Of a stretch of DNA of 32,599 bases, positions 30,770 through 32,599 are shown piece by piece. Made by a program: the position numbers and the translations under genes. The stretch's first letter is position 1, and each line of letters opens with the position of its first letter. The notes under the pieces are model-generated. The model saw only the letters and a list, made by a program, of their open reading frames with translations. It did no database searches and was not told where the DNA came from. Source of the stretch: JBBROH01 sp038229595 (lineage in GTDB: Bacteria; Chloroflexota; Chloroflexia; QHBQ01); assembly GCA_038229595.1 (NCBI GenBank), contig JBBROH010000019.1:1-32599 (forward strand), read 5' to 3'.

Positions 30770-31693
30770 TTGGAGATCATTCAGGCGATCATCCTCGGCC
30801 TCGTGCAGGGCTTGACCGAGTTCATGCCGATCAGCAGTTCAGCCCACCTGATCATCGTCCCCTGGCTGTTCGGTTGGCAAGACTTTGGCATTGGCTTCGA
30901 CGTGGCTCTACACTGGGGTACGCTGGTGGCGGTGCTGGCTTACTTCTGGCGCGACATCATCCGCTATGTGCGCGCCCTCTTTACCGGGCTACCCAACTTC
31001 GGCCCCGGTGCTAGCCTCGGCCTGACCGCTGGTAGCCCCTCTGCAACAGCCAGCCCAGTGCAGCAGGCCGAGCAGGAGAGCGACCGCCGCATAGCCTGGC
31101 TGCTGCTGATCGCCACCGTCCCTGGCGCAATCGCGGGCCTACTGCTGGAGTCGAAGATTGACGACTCCTTCCACACCCCCGCCAACCTGAACGCCTGGGG
31201 TATCTACGCGATTGCCGGGGCAATGATCGTCATGGGCCTTGTTCTACTGCTGGCCGAGCGGCTCTACAGTGGCAAGGGCAAGCCGCTGACTGGCATCACC
31301 CTGCTGGACGCGGTGATCATTGGGGTGGCCCAGGCCGTCGCTGTGCTACCCGGCGTGTCCCGTAGCGGCGCGACGATCACCGCTGGCTTGTTCCGCAAGA
31401 TCAACAGGGCCGACGCTGCCCGCTTCAGCTTCCTGCTCTCCAGCCCGATCATCGTCGCCGCTGGCTTCAAGAAGCTGTACGATTTGATCAAAGACCCTGC
31501 CCATGCTAACCCCGCTAACATCCCCACCCTTGCCTTTATCCTCGGCTTCCTGGCCGCCGCCATTGGGGGCTACCTGACCATCCGCTTCCTGATCGGCTAC
31601 CTGCAACGGCGCAGCACGGCAGTGTTCGTCGTCTACCGACTGGTGTTGGGCGTAGCTCTGATCATACTGGCAATGCTCAACTTCCGTCGCTAG
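30770..31693 (+). CDS. uppP: Undecaprenyl-diphosphatase UppP/BacA
   Basis: Integral membrane phosphatase that recycles undecaprenyl diphosphate, the lipid carrier of cell-wall and glycan synthesis; 307 aa. The two active-site blocks are clear: QGLTEFMPISSSAHL (Gln13 to Leu27 region, including the Glu and His) and GVSRSGATITAGL near residue 190. Many hydrophobic helices are visible, with a longer polar loop (about residues 80-110). The start is TTG 30770, because AAGGAG (30756-30761) lies 8 nt upstream and no better start is in frame. It is a single gene divergent from the TPR-mannosidase operon. Confidence 0.94.
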   Translation: MEIIQAIILGLVQGLTEFMPISSSAHLIIVPWLFGWQDFGIGFDVALHWGTLVAVLAYFWRDIIRYVRALFTGLPNFGPGASLGLTAGSPSATASPVQQAEQESDRRIAWLLLIATVPGAIAGLLLESKIDDSFHTPANLNAWGIYAIAGAMIVMGLVLLLAERLYSGKGKPLTGITLLDAVIIGVAQAVAVLPGVSRSGATITAGLFRKINRADAARFSFLLSSPIIVAAGFKKLYDLIKDPAHANPANIPTLAFILGFLAAAIGGYLTIRFLIGYLQRRSTAVFVVYRLVLGVALIILAMLNFRR

Positions 31694-31737
31694 GCAAATG
31701 GTAAGTTAACGGTAAGGTGAGAAACATCTTTGATCGC

Positions 31738-31766
31738 TTGACACACCAGATAGCCTGATCTATGAT
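31738..31766 (+). promoter_or_regulatory. Promoter for the GAF-PAS sensor gene
   Basis: -35 TTGACA (31738-31743), exactly 17-bp spacer, -10 TATGAT (31761-31766), with a leader of about 45 nt to ATG 31817. Confidence 0.85.
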
Positions 31767-31816
31767 AAGGGAACGATAGCCGACTGCCAATCTGCCGCTC
31801 CCAGCCACAGGTCAGG

Positions 31817-32599
31817 ATGATGATCGCACCCCTTCCCTACCCAGAGCAGAATGTAGCCAGCCTGCTCCAGCAGCAGGAATATCTGGCTGCGCTGCACGAA
31901 ACTGCGCTGGCCCTGATGAACCGCCGCAACGTGGGCGACCTGCTACAAGTGCTGGTCGCCCGCGCCGGTCTGCTAGCCGGTACCCTACACGGCTACGTCT
32001 ACCTGCTCACTCCAGATCGCCGTCAGTTGCAGATGACAGTAGGGGCAGGGGTCTTCGGCGCACAGGTTGGCTATCGGGTTGGCCTGCACGAGGGCATCAG
32101 CGGGCGAGTTTGGGCTAGTGGGCAACCAGTGGCGGTTGATGACTATCAGACCTGGCCCGGCCACGTCACCGCGTTGGCTAGCCTCGGCTTGCACGCCGTG
32201 GTGGGGGTGCCGCTTACGTCGGGGACGCAGGTGGTGGGGGTGCTGGGCCTCGGCCACCTTGACCCTGACCGCCAGTTTAGCCACGAGATGATAGACCTGC
32301 TGCTGCGCTTTGCCGAAATCGCCGCCATTGCGCTCGACAATACAGCCCTCTATCTGGCCGCGCAGCAGGAGCTTGCCGAGCGCAGGCTGGTAGAGGCGGC
32401 CCTGCGCGAGAGCGAAGAACGCTATCGAACCGTCTCCGCCCTCACCTCCGAGTTCGTCTACTCGCTGGCTGTGGATGAGCTAGGCCACACGCGGCTGGAA
32501 TGGGTGTCTGGTGCCTTCCCTGGCCTGCGCCGCTACAAGGCCGAGGAACTGAACGCCCGCGGTGGCTGGATCGCCTTCGTCCATCCCGATGACCGCGCC
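31817..32599 (+). CDS. GAF-PAS sensor protein, probable histidine kinase (3' partial)
   Basis: Start of a sensory protein cut by the window end; 261 codons are visible with no stop. Residues 1-30 are a lead-in helix (LLQQQEYLAALHETALALM), 35-180 a GAF domain (VLVARAGLLAGTLHGYVYLL ... GISGRVWASGQPVAVDDY ... VVGVPLTSGTQVVGVLGLG), then a coiled linker (AAQQELAERRLVEAALRESEERYR), and the beginning of a PAS domain (SEFVYSLAVDELGHTRLEWVSGAF ... FVHPDDRA). Such an order most often precedes a histidine kinase or a GGDEF domain; the output lies outside. ATG 31817 and ATG 31820 are equally possible. Consensus promoter upstream. Confidence 0.88.
   Translation, partial: MMIAPLPYPEQNVASLLQQQEYLAALHETALALMNRRNVGDLLQVLVARAGLLAGTLHGYVYLLTPDRRQLQMTVGAGVFGAQVGYRVGLHEGISGRVWASGQPVAVDDYQTWPGHVTALASLGLHAVVGVPLTSGTQVVGVLGLGHLDPDRQFSHEMIDLLLRFAEIAAIALDNTALYLAAQQELAERRLVEAALRESEERYRTVSALTSEFVYSLAVDELGHTRLEWVSGAFPGLRRYKAEELNARGGWIAFVHPDDRA

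Overview
The window is about 32.6 kb of GC-rich, densely coding bacterial DNA with short gaps between genes. The gene content suggests a member of the Chloroflexota (Chloroflexia-like). The clues are large proteins joining a class III cyclase domain, a STAND-type ATPase and TPRs, a GAF/PAS sensor protein, a SigK/RskA-type sigma/anti-sigma pair, Ala/Pro/Thr- or Met-rich linkers on lipoproteins, and an Mrp ATPase without its CxxC. The assignment is inferred from gene content and style only. No phage, transposase, CRISPR array or rRNA is visible.

Layout. 1-7538 (+): a branched-chain amino-acid/amide (Liv/HAAT) ABC transporter. It has two tandem paralogous substrate-binding lipoproteins (the first cut by the window edge), then livH, livM, livG and livF, and a histidine phosphatase coupled to livF. 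A run of three hairpins separates the binding-protein genes from the membrane and ATPase genes. 7554-9845: a small acidic protein (-), YraN (+), and an ECF-type sigma factor overlapping its RskA-like anti-sigma factor (+). 9867-13410: a strong bidirectional terminator, a small helical protein (-), Mrp (+) fired from a promoter whose -35 box is superimposed on that of the divergent gene, a DUF3048 membrane protein (+) and a response regulator (-). 13606-15267: a surface protein with a possible thioester-like domain and an LPXTG-like tail, followed by two related small acidic proteins and a clear terminator. 15307-17236: a DinB-like protein (-), then an EthD protein and a crotonase-family enzyme (+).

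17459-24105 (+): two adjacent cyclase-ATPase-TPR paralogues followed by a PlsC-type acyltransferase whose reading frame runs antisense into a tRNA-Arg(TCT) gene. This is the most interesting part. The first cyclase domain keeps both metal-binding aspartates but lacks the transition-state arginine. The second keeps the asparagine/arginine pair but lacks the first metal aspartate. That is the complementary split seen in the C1/C2 halves of mammalian adenylyl cyclases, so the two proteins may form one composite active site as a heterodimer.

24041-32599: tRNA-Arg (-) behind a perfect -35/-10 promoter, a tyrosine/dual-specificity phosphatase (-), a divergent GT4 glycosyltransferase that is probably leaderless (+), an ArsC/Spx-like protein overlapping a hypothetical gene by 73 bp (-), a TPR protein plus GH38 alpha-mannosidase operon (-), undecaprenyl-diphosphatase UppP (+), and the start of a GAF-PAS sensor protein (+) that runs off the window. 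Promoters with an extended -10 (TGnTATAAT) recur, twice as closely spaced divergent pairs. No gene-free stretch exceeds 300 bases.
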